From the NCBI RefSeq assembly GCF_048544455.1, contig NC_133538.1, positions 40,497,969 to 40,561,968 of the forward strand: a DNA stretch of 64,000 nt. Direction: 5' to 3'. The DNA is from Silene latifolia (Eukaryota > Streptophyta > Magnoliopsida > Caryophyllales > Caryophyllaceae). How positions within the stretch are numbered: the first letter of the stretch is position 1; the number at the start of each line of letters is the position of its first letter. Under the pieces are notes generated by a model. That model made no database searches, had not been told where the DNA came from, and saw only the letters and a program-made list of their open reading frames with translations. Below, one piece after another: positions 13,422 to 27,961 of the stretch. Position numbers and translations under genes: made by a program.

Positions 13422-13716
13422 AACTGCTACTGAAATAGGCCAAGGGACGTATGATCTTTCTTCTAAGGCGACTTCACGCATCCCAAGACAGTGATATCTC
13501 CGCTCCATTTATTCCATCTCCTAAATGCATGCTAACGGGACAGCAAAAGGCGCAATTCCGCTACTTTAAGGTCCATTCCTGCAATTCTTAGGAACCAAAG
13601 TAGACCATTCGGGGCATATTTGTAGCTTAACACTATGGGAATTACATGGAAATGCGTGCATAAGAGGCTTAAAAAGACTATATAAAATGCACGTATTAAA
13701 TCTCCCCAAACCAAAC

Positions 13717-13738
13717 ATTTGCTTGTCCCCAAGCAAAT
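13717..13738 (-). other. Hairpin beside the polypurine tract of element B
   Basis: Nine-bp stem (ATTTGCTTG / CAAGCAAAT) around a GGGA loop on the minus strand, followed by a GTTTGGTTTGGGGAG polypurine-like tract abutting the LTR at 13698. Confidence 0.7.
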
Positions 13739-14738
13739 TGGATGCAACTAACTAATGGAACGGAATAAAAACTCAGAGCTAGCTACAAATAGTCTACTCA
13801 AACCGATTTAATGCAAGCAAACTAATACTTATAGCAAAAACTGTCAAATGCAAACGAGTTGTGGGATGTTTATAATAAAGCTGAACCGTCGACCTTGCAA
13901 GACCTTTGATAATGGACTCTCATTGTTTCATCAAATTCTTTTTTTTTCCATTTTTTTCTTTTCTTTCTTCTTTCTCGGTTTTTTTCTTTTTTTTTTTCTT
14001 CTACTTCTTTTTCATTTCATCGTCCTCCTTTTTCCATATTACCAACAACGATTATCAATACAAAACAAATTGGCGTGATAAATATATATCGCAAAAACAA
14101 TCTAAACTAGCTTGATAAGGCAGGCTAAATTTGGACTGTAGTTAAGAGGGTCAAAACAAGTTAATTTGGCTATGTGAAGCTCATGGGTAAAAATGGAAGA
14201 AAAGGGGAAATAAGCACCTCCCTGCATGTGACACCAACCACTAACCCAAATGTATGCAGGCAATAAGCAATTGAATTTCATACTTGTGTAAATTAATGAT
14301 ACATGTTATGCAAGGAGTAACTACTCACAATCCCACATGAACTAGTCATGAATGACACCAGTTTTAAGGCTCTAAAACTTAGAACATATGAGTAGGTTGC
14401 TAAAATTTCAGGTCAAGTCTATTCGTTCAACTAAATTTTAACATTAACTTGTAGATTATGCAATAAGACAATGCTAAAAGAATATTAGTTTATCGCAAGG
14501 CTTAAGCAAAATGACAAATTATAGTGCAATTTCATCATTGAAATACACCGTTCCGACTCAACCTATATGAAAAAATAAACGTGAAATTTTTTGAGTTTTT
14601 GAATTTTTCATTTTTTTGAATTTTTCATTTTTTTTTTTTGAAAATAAAAGACAATGCAAACAAAAATGCAATAAACGTGAATGCAAAACAAATGCAAATG
14701 CAGACTCAAAGGATGCATTACCCACCCCAAACCAAAAC

Positions 14739-14758
14739 GGACAATGCCATCATTGTCC
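14739..14758 (-). other. Second, internal hairpin of element B
   Basis: GGACAATG / CATTGTCC stem with a 4-nt loop, followed on the minus strand by TTTTGGTTTGGGGTGGG. It matches the arrangement at 38824-38862. Confidence 0.65.
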
Positions 14759-14869
14759 TCCAGCATACACCAGCAGAATAATAGGGGAAAGGGAAAAATA
14801 TAATCAAATGCAAACAAATGAAATAAACGAAAAAGGAGATAAAAAGAATGAAAGCAAGAAATACTTACA

Positions 14870-15345
14870 AGATGAACTTCCCCAAACCAGTCAGCAAACA
14901 GGGGAAGTGAGTAGCCAGCTGCTACTCGTCACCACCCTCCTCGTCAACCACCTGGTAGGTGGGGTCCTCCTCCTCCTCTCCTCTCCTCCTCTGACGACCA
15001 CCCACGTCTAACTCAGCTCTAAGCCTCTCCTCTCTCTCTCTACCAAGTCCTCCTCGCTCTCAGGCTATCGGTATCCCTCCGCCGGGTACCGGTAGAAGGA
15101 ATGGTGTGGTCAGCCAGCTAGAACAGGACGACCTCGCATCATGTGGCACTCGTAAAGAGGGAATAAGGCAAGAGCCTAATCTCGCTCCATACGAGCCACC
15201 CTCCTACACATATCCAACAACAAACCATCACGACGCCCTTGCTCCATGACCTCAGGCGCCTCAAAAGTAGGAGGTGTAACAAAATTAGTCGGTAAAGCCG
15301 GTTGAGAGACAGAGGGTGTAGGTGTAGGTGTAGGCGTGGGCGTGG
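14870..15345 (-). pseudogene. ORF1 or gag C-terminal relic of element B
   Basis: Minus-strand translation gives a Thr-Pro repeat, then a segment with VEREERLRAEL and a final acidic stretch EEEEDPTYQVVDEEGGDE, interrupted by several stops. The acidic tail and position before the internal hairpin suit the end of an Athila-type ORF1. The assignment is tentative. Confidence 0.45.
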
Positions 15346-17189
15346 GTGAAAGTTTCTAAAACCCCTATTAAACTTATTTAATAGATTTTATAAATTACTC
15401 ATTAATTTATCTCTTGGATCTAGTTGCATTCAAAATAAAACGAACAAAATAAGGAGAATATAATATTTCTTACATACAATATGGATCGAAATATTGGGCA
15501 CAAATAAGGACACCTTCCTTATTTTTTCTTGAGCTCATAATATTAGGATGATCCTCCAAAAACCCAAGCTCCATATTAGGAACTCTTCTCTTGATTGCAC
15601 CCAAGATTTTCCCCAAATATTTCAAATTATATTAACTAGATATTATAAGAAATTAATCCCTTAATATTAATAATATTACTACTGTTAGTAATAAGATGAT
15701 CTAATATTGTTGTAGTGAGAAGTAGAGAGAAGGTTTTGCAAGTAATGGAATCAATGAAAAGTTAAGCAACAAAATTGCTCTATAAAGGCCACATAAAACC
15801 GGCACTTGGATGGCCTTAGTGGGCAATTTTTCATCTTATTTTAATTAACATGCAAACTAGCCATGTCATACTAGGGTGTAGGTTAATTATCATATCACAA
15901 GTATGCTAATATGTAATGATTACATTGCAAGTGGATGTAGAAAGCAAAAACAAAATGTTGTCACACCAACATCTTATTTTCGGCCAACTTGACATAAAAT
16001 GGACCATATTTATTTTGTAATGTTTGTCACACAAACATAAGAATCATTTAATTATTTATATTACATAAACAAATATTAGTTTGACCATATAACAATTATA
16101 TAATATAAACTAATAATTAATATGCATTTAATTCTTAAGTGATAATAATGTCATTATATTAAAATATAATGTGTCCTATAATGTCCATTTTAATTAATTT
16201 ACAACCCTTGTAAATTATAATCAACGAATAACCTCTACCTCTAAAATTACAATACCTCGATTAATTTAATGAATTAACACTTAATTATTAAATTAGATCT
16301 TATTTAATCACATTACAAAAAGATATAAAACTTTATTAGTTAATCATCGCATAATTAAATAATAAACTTGCGTTGACTCGGGTTCTAAACTCGACCTCAA
16401 CGAAACTCACACAACTAAATATACATATATAAATAACAAGGATTGATCAACCCGTATCAAATACTTTGATCAGAATTATTTGGGTTCCATCCTAAGAACT
16501 TTAATGCTTCGGTGATGTTCTTCATGTTGTTACGTAAATTTAGTCATGATGACTAGAATATGGTTTCGGCAAATAAACTTCACCATGATTAAGTGACTGC
16601 CCCTAACTCTTATTTATCGTCATGGCGATGCATGACCTCAGTGGATATACTTAGAGATTAGTATAGCTTGTAGGAATTACTCCTAAATCCTATTATATTT
16701 AGATTAATTTTATTAAAAATTTTGATCATATGATTAATTAATTGGTATCTAACATTGTGCAACTCATTGATGTGTTTGTTATTAGTACTTTTTTAACAAT
16801 ATCTATTATTTTAAATATCTTTTAAACAAAAGGTAAACTAATGAATGAGACAAGGGGAGTGAAATAACTAATAAAGAAGACCAATAATATTAAGGCATCT
16901 ATGTAATACTAAGAAGACACTTATTTTAACATGGATAATACAAAGACATCTGATAACATGTATATGTGTGGAGATATTGTCGAGATATCGACATTATCTT
17001 GGTGATCTTATTAGGGAATAAGATATCTTGGTGTTGCCAAGATTAGAGTATAGAATATTTAGATTATTTAGTTTACTAAGTTATGTAAGTCTCGGTTCAC
17101 TATATAATGGTTTATCGTATTTATCTACAATATGATAATTTGACTCATTAAAATTTCATGTCTGGTATATAAATAGTTGTATGTTTATT
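15346..17189. other. AT-rich stretch, no gene recognised
   Basis: Stops are frequent in all frames and no known domain is seen. The start TGAAAGTTTC, directly after the ORF1 relic, could be an LTR or insertion boundary, but no matching end or duplication was found. Confidence 0.5.
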
Positions 17190-17194
17190 CTTGA

Positions 17195-17620
17195 GATCTG
17201 TTTGGTAAAACTAACTGAAAAATAGCTGAAAACTGAAAATGTAGCTGAAACCTGAAAAGGTAGCTGAAAACTGAAAAGTTAGTTGAAACCTGAAAAGGTA
17301 ACTGATAAGATAACTTAAAATTAGGAGCCGATAAGGTAACTGATTATATAAAAAAAATGTTTGGTAAACTAACTGAAAAGGTAACTGATTTTGGTGAAAT
17401 GACGTAAAAGAATATGGTAATTATTTAATAGCATTGATTTAAGGGGTAAAAGGGGAAATCAAATCAGTTACCTTAGGTACCATTTCATTTCAGGTAGCTT
17501 ATTTGCTTAAATAAGGTACTTGTCAAATGCTTACAAAAAAATAAAGTTTCTGAAATTTTGGTCAACTAAACTCATTTGACCAAATTAGGTGCCCAAAAGG
17601 AATGCATTGCCAAACAGAGC
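17195..17620. mobile_element. MITE with TCTGTTTGG-type terminal repeats
   Basis: The left end GATCTGTTTGGTAAA and right end, read inward, GCTCTGTTTGGCAA form terminal inverted repeats. CTTGA is present on both sides (17190-17194 and 17621-17625). The left half has degenerate tandem units AGCTGAAAACTGAAAA. It is about 426 bp and non-coding, possibly hAT-like by the TIR type, although an 8-bp duplication is not clear. Confidence 0.6.
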
Positions 17621-17745
17621 CTTGAAGTATAGCTCAATAAATTTTATTTCTGAGAAATAGGATAGTAGGCTACTACTTTTAAACCCGATTAGTTTTAGAC
17701 ATAAAATTTGTATTATACATATTGGTCGAAAGATTAATAGATGAG

Positions 17746-18400
17746 CACTACGCCAAATAAGTTCATCAATAACGGTCAGATAATGCAATTACCGTTTTTA
17801 AATAGTAACACAGACCCGTTATTGCAACGACGGTTATTAAATATATACCATGGTTGTACAAACACGCGACCGTTATATAACATCAATAACGGATCTATAA
17901 TACCGTTATCACAACTCAAGAACCAATATAAAACTGTTGTTAAATATGTTTATGGCAACGGGTATACTTTTAAGAAACCGTTATTAAATCTTAATAACGG
18001 TTTCAAATCCGTTGTCGTAGTTTACTAATGACAGCGGTTTAATGGCACCAAAACCATTGTTAAATATTATATATGATAACGGTTCATTTCGTTATCTTAT
18101 TTAATTGAATGTCAAAATTTAACAACGGCTTTATTGCATGCAAAACCATTGTTATATTTATCTATTGACAACGGTATGTAACCGTTATCTATTTTTATTG
18201 ATGAAACTTTGACAACGGTTCTGCTTAAATAAACCGTTGTAAAAGTTTTGAATTCGACAACGGTAATCATTCGTTATCTTATATTTTTGACGGTTTGAAT
18301 GGGAGGGAAAATGTCTCAATGGTTATTTATCAAAATTAAACCGTTGTCAAATATTTATTTATAAAGGGTTGTTTTTAACCGTTATCGTTTTTAATTATTT
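17746..18400. repeat. CACTA subterminal repeat region
   Basis: Many direct and inverted copies of AACGGT/ACCGTT, often as AATAACGGT or ACCGTTGT, spaced 15-40 bp. In CACTA elements such motifs bind the transposon's own protein. A spurious ORF runs through part of it. Confidence 0.8.
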
Positions 18401-18432
18401 TTTTTTTAAAAAAATATTTTAGCTTGTTCTAG

Positions 18433-18533
18433 CAGCTGCTGAAATGCTATTTTTTTCAGCAGCGTTTCTAGCGTCTGCTGAAATGCTATTTTTTCAGCAG
18501 CTGCTGAAAAAAAGCACTCCAGCAGCTGTGCAC
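18433..18533. repeat. AGCAGCTGCT palindromes in CACTA element
   Basis: Repeats of TTCAGCAGCTGCTGAA type, including one complete 16-bp palindrome, separated by AAATGCTATTTTTT spacers. Confidence 0.6.
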
Positions 18534-19499
18534 TATAAAAATTCAATCATGCATCAAAATATTACACTCCATGATCAATTAAACCCAGTTTAAAAACAGT
18601 ACAAACAGGATAATCAAAAGCCAATACACAACTTCCTCAAAAAAACAAAAGAAACCAATACACAACGGCTCTATATATACACACGTACATAAAGCATGAG
18701 CAAACTATTAAGACTCCGCTAATGAAACAACATAACTGGCCCACATATTTCTCAACTGGGTGATGTCCTCTAGCGAATATTCTGGAGCTTTGTTGAGTAT
18801 TAATGGAAACTACAATTCAAAATATACGTAATCAAAATAGATAGAATACATGGTAGTATACAGAATTGAACTCAATTCTGAAATAGTTTTTAAATCACCC
18901 TAACCCGTATCGGAATGGTAGAATAATTTTTGTTGATAACCTCCCACATGGACTGACAAACGTAAAAGGCGCATTGTTTGTCGTCTGGTGCTTTAGGAGA
19001 CTATTATATAAATCACACACAAATCAGCTGAATTAGATAATCAACCTCTTGCATAAACATAAATTAAATGATACGATTAATTATTAAGAATACACTTACT
19101 AATGGCGTGATAAAATTGGGATCGGTGTTGCTTTCATATTTCCCAAGTGGACATAATCTTCTTTTTGCTTCAAAAACACTAATTCATAAATATACACACG
19201 TGCCATTATTATTTGCATATATATGGCTCAAGTCATACATAACAAATGACATTATTGAAGACTTTAAACTTACTCAGTTATCATCTTTACTATACTGTCA
19301 GAGGGTTTGCCTTCGTGAAAGTCAATCCAGTACACTGTTTTTGTTTCCACTTGGATTGCCAGTAGCACCAAATGCTTCCTATTTAATTTGGAACATTGAT
19401 CTGTTAGTTAGTTCATTTACACGCATGTAAGCATGTTAATAATAAATTTATAGAATCGTGATTCATTACAATAATCACGTACTATACTTACATATTCTC

Positions 19500-22200
19500 A
19501 TTGTAGGGGGGCAAGCCATAGTTTTTTGGTCGATATCAACTGACGAGCGATACTATTGATTTGTTCTTCGTATGAAATTCTGTGCACAGAAAACGCCTTA
19601 GGACTCAAGAATCTGTAGGCGTGAATTGGGAACTTCCTCTCAGCGATCTGATTAGTCAGGTACCTATTACGCCATATGGAACAAAGAATATTATTGTAAT
19701 TGATAATTTAAACAAACATCATTATTCGTAAATGGAAATGACTAAATAGTTTTATTAATAAAATTTAATTCATCCAAATCAAAATGTGAACAGCATCTAA
19801 ATTGTCAAGGTCGACAAATTCCATCAGTTGCTTTGGGTCCAGTACGGCTATATCAGATGCGCCCACAATTTCCTCCTCAATGTTAATCATGACTACATCC
19901 CCTCTAGATGACTTCTTTACAGCCAGGTTGTGCAAAACATTCAGCGAAGTAGTTTTCATTTTTTTTCTTATATGCACACGATTCATAATAAGATTCATAA
20001 GCAGGCTTGACTGCAACAAAGTAGTTGACTTATATTGTATGTCGTGTGGTTTTGTTTTTGGGGAAGACGTAGTCCTTTCGGTGACTTTGTCTGTTGACGT
20101 AGTAGTAATTGCTTTACCTGCCGCCATGGCTTTACTTAACTTCTGCAAATGTAAAGATTAAAGTACTTATAATATGTTAATATTCGTACCCTAATATATT
20201 TAAAGAATAAGTAATAATTAACGTCTGCATATAGGTAACCTCTGGGATGATAACATTGATGAGGTTGTCAGGCCATTGTACGTAATAACTTAGGGCTTCT
20301 TTCAAATAAGTGACCTCCTCATTAGGAAATGGTACTTTTACTTCCCCATACTCATCTTTATATAATTGGGACACTTCCACTTTCCTGAATTTGTCACGAA
20401 GGGGGTATACCATGAACCTTAACTTGTTGAAGCCGGTCGTAAGAGAACACGTATCCCCTGGCAACAGCAACTTTCTGTTTCCCCTGTAAATAGAACAGAC
20501 GACAAGCCACCTTGCAATCACTCTTCACGACAGCGTTAATTAATTAGTACACATACATGCACTACCTTTAATAAATTTCATAAGTAAAAAATGTGTATGA
20601 TATGAATAATTATAAACTAGAAGCTATTACCTTTTTCAGTGTTGAGAAGAACGTCTGATCATCAACTACCTCAACCTCATCCTGTGTCACGGCCTTCCTG
20701 GCTTCCTCTTCAACTGCCTGATATCGATCATCGGATCCCACCTCAGTCTCCTTTGTCATTTCCTTCTCCCTTGCCATGTCCTCCTCGGCTTCCTTCTGTA
20801 CATTAACTTGTCCATATAACACATACTGATTTTCCAAATTATATAACACATTGTATAGAAGACATAAATATTATTACCTTTTTTCCCTCCTCCTCCTCCT
20901 TCTTCTCCTCCTCCTCCTCCTCCTCCTCTGCTTCCTTTATGACTTCTTAAACCATATCCAACTCTTCTTCTGATGGCTTTTCCCCAGTTTCCACCATTCT
21001 CAGCATCAACCTGGCCATTTTCTGTAGTTGTGTAGTAGAAATTAATGTCAGCATATATAGTTATAAATTATGTTGAATCAAATACAGTATTTATATGATT
21101 ACCTTCGTGGAATCATCACCACTCATCATCCTTCAAGGAGTTTTTCCAAAATACTTAGTGATAACAACATGCGTCGATACCCCTCTCACACGACCTGGAT
21201 GCTCTGCTTTGCCGATTGCCCTAGCAAGAATGTCATCACGTCCTTGAGGCTTCCATTTTCCTTCTTCTACCTCCTTCTCACATATCCTCTACATACACAA
21301 AAAACTATTAAGCAATTAAATTTTATTTAAACTCACAATTATATAATTCTGACCACCAGTGGTATGAGTGAAATATTAAGTCAAACTTACAATTTTCTCT
21401 TTGATGTCCTTATCATATTCAGTTTCCGTCTTTCCATTCTTAGGAGTGTGACCTTCCACCCAAGCGTCATGACGACTGAATTTTTCAAGCTTTGCCTACA
21501 ATTCATTCATCAAATTGATATCCTCTCAAAATGTGTATGATTACTATGAACATATATAACATTCGACTAAAATACCTAATAGTCTAATACTATAAGAATT
21601 ATGTACTTACAAGTTTCGTCTTAATCAATCTATAACCACCTCGGGAGCCGTATAAGATGGTCCTTTTCTTTGAAATGTTCGCCTTGTTCCTCTCACTCAT
21701 AGCCTTCATCAAATAAATTGTATCGAGAAACGTAAGCATGACCAAACACTAAACTAAGTATACTTCTTTACTTATTAAGTAACCCTAAACTTGTCAGACT
21801 ACCTATAAGCGATCTAGCTATCCCAATGGTCTTGACTGACATACGGATACTTCTTTGTTGGTGGTTTCTTGGTCATCTCCCTGGTTTCCTTGTTGAACAA
21901 GTGGTTCTCAGCAATCTTTCACTTCCAAGATCTGAGGGCTTCCCTTGTCTTTTTTTTTAAGGTACTTATCGTACTTTTCGGGGACAACGTAAGATAACTG
22001 CATATATGATGAGCATAGTTTGTTTGTTTCGGCTAATACACATATCAAGTAGTAACTTAATTTCTGCTAAATCATTTATTATTGTATATACATACCTTTA
22101 TTCTGTTTATTAGCATGGTATTCCATATTTCATGACCATGAGTAGACAACTTAGGTCCCTTCGTCCCATACATTATCTCAATATCATCTATTCATGACCA
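19500..22200 (-). pseudogene. CACTA second-gene protein (plant transposase PF03004-like), multi-exon relic
   Basis: Exon-like blocks on the minus strand join at good plant splice sites. They are about 22097-22200 (donor GTATGT), 21809-22010 (reads PTKKYPYVSQDHWDS), 21612-21705 (YGSRGGYRLIKTKL, donor GTAAGT), 21391-21495 (HDAWVEGHTPKNGKTE, donor GTAAGT), 21103-21294 (AEHPGRVRGV), 20880-21020 (Glu-rich), 20630-20850, 20230-20500 (GDTCSLTTGFNKLRFMVYPL), 19765-20148 and 19500-19680. The W-x-EGHT and EHPGRVRGV motifs are typical of the En/Spm second gene. The C-terminal blocks sit where a Ulp1-like protease domain is usual, but I could not confirm catalytic residues. Stops occur in at least three exons, so it is probably dead, or part of the exon plan is wrong. 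Confidence 0.6.
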
Positions 22201-22480
22201 CGTTTCACAATATTACCTTCTAGTTGCACAATATAAGATCTATGATTCACAAAATAAGAAAAAGAGCAAAACAGGTTATTTCAACAATTTATGACCAAGT
22301 TTCACAATATTACCTTCTAGTTGCACAATATAAGACCTAGGATTCACAAAATAAGGCCTTGGATTCACAAAATAAGAAAAGAGCAAAATAGGTTATTTCA
22401 ACCATTTATGACTAAATTTCACTATATTACTTTCTAATTTCACAATATAAGCTCTAAGATTCACAAAACAAAATAAGAAA
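22196..22480. repeat. Three-copy tandem repeat, about 100 bp unit
   Basis: Each unit holds TTCACAATATTACCTTCTAG, then CACAATATAAG, then ATTCACAAAATAAG, with increasing divergence in the third copy. It lies at the 5' side of the CACTA gene. Confidence 0.75.
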
Positions 22481-22758
22481 GGAATTTGAGCTCTCTTACA
22501 TTATCCTTGTCAATTTTTCTTTATCAAGACAAAGAAGACAATTCGAATCAGAACTCCGCATTACATACTTTTGTCCATCTGCTAAGCTTGAATTTACTTC
22601 CCACTAAACTTTGTCTTGTAATTCTTGGATTGTGTGTCCATTAGGTGATTAATAGCACTAGGCCTTTAATTATTTCACTGTGACAAGGAAACAACGATAC
22701 TTCGTCTTGCATTGAAAACTTATCAATATACTCGGTTACTCCTTAATGATGCCAACTT

Positions 22759-23123
22759 TGTTTTGACCCGGGTTTGTAAATAAAGTTGTGGCCTTTCAGT
22801 CATATTTGAATAGGCTAACAAGTAATCAAATGGTTGTTGGATCGAATGGAATATGGTGAGGTTAATAGGGGTGTTGGCCCATTTTTCATTATAGATATCA
22901 CTTTAATTTATTTATTATTTACGGTTTTGTGCCGTTAATATATCAAAGCGGGTTAAATAGGAATAAAGGGCCTTTTGGTGGTTTTATGCCATTTTAAGGA
23001 ATTTCGGGAAATAAGCGTAAATAGCCTTTAATTATAAACATTGTCAATTTTCATTTAGTTATTAAATTTCAGCCTCATCATCGGGTACCCGTAAGGCTAG
23101 TAGACAACTTTGAGGTGTCTACA
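22759..23123 (-). repeat. Possible solo or terminal LTR
   Basis: On the minus strand it runs from TGTAGACACCTC to GGGTCAAAACA and is followed by AAAGTTGGCATCATT, which could be a decayed primer site. No partner LTR or target-site duplication was found. Confidence 0.4.
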
Positions 23124-23129
23124 GCATGC

Positions 23130-24070
23130 TGACCTCATAACATTTAATAAAACTGAATATTTCCTTTATCTATCTTACTTCCTAACATTTAAGTCAGTAG
23201 AAATATTAGTAGTAGTAGTAGTAATATTAGTAGTAGAAATAGCAGGTGGACCTGTTGCAGAAGTAGATGTTTCAGATGTAATAACCTGACTAAAGTGTAT
23301 TAGTATTATTTTCAACTTGGTTTAAGATAGCTCAATAGGAAACCGCTCAAAACCAATGTTATTTGATCTTGTGCTGAGAATGAGTCAGTAATTCAGATGA
23401 AATAACATCTGTTACCAATGTTAAATTAGAAGTAACAGATGAAATTTTATATGGAAAAATAGTTTCCAGGAATACAACATCCCTATTAGTCAAAATAACC
23501 TTTTTTTCTAAATCAAAAGGCTTATATCCTTTCTGACCATAAGGGTAATCAATGAATAAATACTTTCTAGCTTTGGGAGAAAACTTGTCTTTATGAGTAA
23601 TTGGCATTGTTGCATAACATTGGCAACCAAAGACCCTTAACTCATCAAAAGTAAGGAGTTTGTTAAATAATAACTAATGGGGAGTTCTCCGGTTAAGCAC
23701 AGGTGTAGGCATCTTATTTATAAGATATGTAGCAGTCAATAAACATTCTCCCCAGAACTGATTTGGGACATTTGACTAAATCTTAAGTACTCTAGCTGTG
23801 TCTAACAGATATCTATATTTGCGTTCAACTCTGCCATTCTGCTGAGGTCTACCAACAATGCTTCGTTGATGAATGATGCCCTTGTCTTTAAAAAAAATTG
23901 AGAGCATTGAACTTGGAAAAACTCAGTTCTATTATCAGATCTAATAACCTTAATCTGTTTATGAAACTGTGTTTCTACATAAGTTATGAACTGTTTCATC
24001 AAATTAGGAACCTAAGCTTTATTTTGTATCAAAAGGTCCAGATGTTCTTAGAATGATCATTTAGGATAGT
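23130..24070 (-). pseudogene. Copia-A polyprotein, integrase C-terminal half (after element X)
   Basis: Minus-strand blocks read [15 protein letters not shown] (24002-23802, integrase core with the Asp-Asn-x-x-Glu segment) and DYPYGQKGYKPFDLEKK followed by NRDVVFLETIFPY (23607-23359). These are characteristic of the copia region between integrase and RT. Frame changes and stops separate them, and the coding trace ends near 23160 before any RT. It continues the copia-A gene from 46675-48671, displaced by element X. Confidence 0.82.
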
Positions 24071-25137
24071 TGATAGACAAGAGTTGTCGTCACACATCCA
24101 ATCAAACACATTTATAATACTCAACATACAACTAGTTAGCGGTAAGTCGAGGTCGATCCATGGGACGGTGTGCTTTGGGTTCTAAGTCTATCTATCTCAG
24201 TTTATGCTAGTGTCACAATTTGTTTGGGTTTGTAGTTGTGTCCTAGATTAATGGAAGCGATAAAGTAAAACAAGCAATAAAAGGAAAGATGTAAACAAAT
24301 GATTAAAAGTGCTAGGATATCATGGGGTCATAGGGGATTCATGGGGTTGATCATACAAACATGTTTACAAGGTTGCAAGCAATTAATATTGTGGAGGAAC
24401 CGAGTTGGTTTATGTCTTACGGTTCTTAGGAAGAGTTGGGTCCCGGAGCCGAATCGATTAGATTGTACAACACCTACAAGTCGACTTACTTTCCTCCTAT
24501 TCAACTTCTATGCATGGTCTAACAAGACTCGAGTTGGTTTATATCTTACAAGTCTATTTGAGTAGATAAGAGATGGTTGTAAATGCAAGGATTCATAGGC
24601 TTAGCATTTCATCAAACATAACATGTGCATAAAGTTGACATCACAACAAGCAAGCAATTTAATCATGTGAAAACATATTAGATTAAGCATGAATCAATCC
24701 CATGTTTGTTTTCCCTAATTACCCATTAATCCTAGCTAAAGAAACTACTCACTCATTATCATGGGAAACATGTCATTAATGGTGTCAATCATCACAACAA
24801 GTATAAACATGATAATAGAATGAAGAAATGAACAATAAAGATTAAAGAGTAAAGGAATTATACCAAGCTTGAGATGATCCAAATAATAAAGCAAAGAATA
24901 ATAGAAGAAACTTGATTGATTGATGAAAGGTTGTCAATCCTTCAATAATAACCCAATAATCTTCAATTACCCAAAAGTAACAAACTTGAACAATAATTAA
25001 GGAGAGATTAATGTGAGATTTGTGGAAAGATTAAAGAGTAATCTATTCTAATCTACTCCTAATCTAATCTAAAGAAGGATTTTCTACTTTAAAAACTTGA
25101 TAAAGATCCCCCCCCCCCCCTATTATTACAAATGGGG

Positions 25138-25145
25138 TATTTATA
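25138..25145 (-). promoter_or_regulatory. TATA box of element X 3' LTR
   Basis: TATAAATA on the minus strand, about 146 bp downstream of the inverted-repeat cluster. Confidence 0.6.
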
Positions 25146-25290
25146 GTGGAAATTAGGTGGATGCATTAGGGTTAACTAAGGGCTAAACTAGTAATTACAC
25201 TTTTTAGATTGAGCAGGGAGAAGCCGATATTTTTCGAAGAAAGGGCTTCTTTCTTTAAAGCTTGAAGAAGACGAAATTGTGCTGTGAAGG

Positions 25291-25412
25291 AATCCGGGCG
25301 GATTGTTGTCGTGACGGGCGGATTGTAGAAGGGGAAGACGGGCGGATTTGGGAGAAGACGCACGTCTTTTGTGGTTTGGGGACGGCCGGATTCTAGAGAA
25401 TCCGCACGAGTT
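25291..25412. promoter_or_regulatory. Inverted-repeat cluster, AATCCGggCGGATT / GACGggCG type
   Basis: About six copies of two related motifs, each an inverted repeat around a central GG or similar spacer. The same motifs occur at 46243-46360 and, in greater number, at 42886-43300 inside X, and nowhere else in this window. Confidence 0.6.
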
Positions 25413-25735
25413 GGAGGGCTATCTCGTTTTCTCTTCTATTCTTCCCTTTCCTTCATTTTCACTTTATTCTTGTGGGATTGGCCTTTAGTTCTCGCTTCCT
25501 CTTCATACTAGTCCATCAAATATCGTCAAATAGCTTCCGAATGCGCACGAAAGACGGGAATTTCCGACTTATTATCTTCTTTCCTACAAAACATATGAAA
25601 TGCGATAGAAAAGCAAATAGGAAGGTTTTGACGGATAAAATGGCCATAGAATGTTATAATAGTATATAAAATAGGCTCAATTAGGGGACTAAATGTGCGC
25701 AAATAATGTTCACATCAAATATCCCCAAACCGAAC

Positions 25736-25756
25736 CTTTACTCGTCCCGAGTAAAG
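25736..25756 (-). other. Hairpin beside the polypurine tract of element X
   Basis: Nine-bp perfect stem CTTTACTCG / CGAGTAAAG with a GGA loop on the minus strand, then GGTTTGGGGATATT abutting the LTR. Position and loop match 13717-13738 and 30992-31011 but the stem sequence differs on both arms. Confidence 0.7.
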
Positions 25757-27940
<2,184 letters not shown>

Positions 27941-27961
27941 GTATCATACAAATGGAAGTGG

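Larger units (their letters stand above)
12239..13698 (-). repeat. LTR of element B
   Basis: In element orientation it starts TAATACGTGCATTTTATATA (canonical TG decayed to TA) and resembles the start TGATGCGTGC of the solo LTR at 51912-53304. The plus-strand left end, TGTTGCAACCC then TATCAAAAATAAA, also resembles that solo LTR. Confidence 0.7.
12239..15345 (-). mobile_element. Element B: 3' end of an Athila-like LTR element, truncated
   Basis: One LTR (12239-13698), a polypurine tract and hairpin beside it, about 1.2 kb of 3' internal sequence, and an ORF1 C-terminal relic up to about 15345. The layout matches the array element and X. The 5' part is missing; sequence beyond 15345 is unrelated, so the target-site duplication cannot be checked. 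Confidence 0.7.
17746..22500 (-). mobile_element. CACTA (En/Spm-like) transposon, one end found
   Basis: The terminus CACTACGCCAAATA at 17746 is characteristic of plant CACTA elements. It is followed by about 650 bp of AACGGT-type subterminal repeats. Minus-strand exons at about 19500-22200 encode a CACTA second-gene protein. The other CACTA terminus was not found; the right boundary is approximate and may have been lost to the LTR-like insertion at 22759. Confidence 0.65.
24071..25717 (-). repeat. Element X, 3' LTR
   Basis: Nearly identical to 45026-46669. One conspicuous difference is a run of 13 C at 25108-25120 where the other copy reads CCCCTCCTTGA. Promoter-side motifs are at 25291-25412 and a TATA box at 25138-25145. 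Confidence 0.95.

Noticed and set aside
14616..15011. Plus-strand ORF of 131 codons
   Set aside because: Antisense to the element B internal hairpin and ORF1 relic; composition follows A-rich non-coding sequence.
19068..19430. Plus-strand ORF of 120 codons in the CACTA element
   Set aside because: Antisense to the expected 3' part of the CACTA gene and without recognisable motifs.
25108..25120. C13 run as a G-quadruplex or functional site
   Set aside because: The other LTR of X has an ordinary CT sequence there, so it is a single-copy homopolymer change or a sequencing error.
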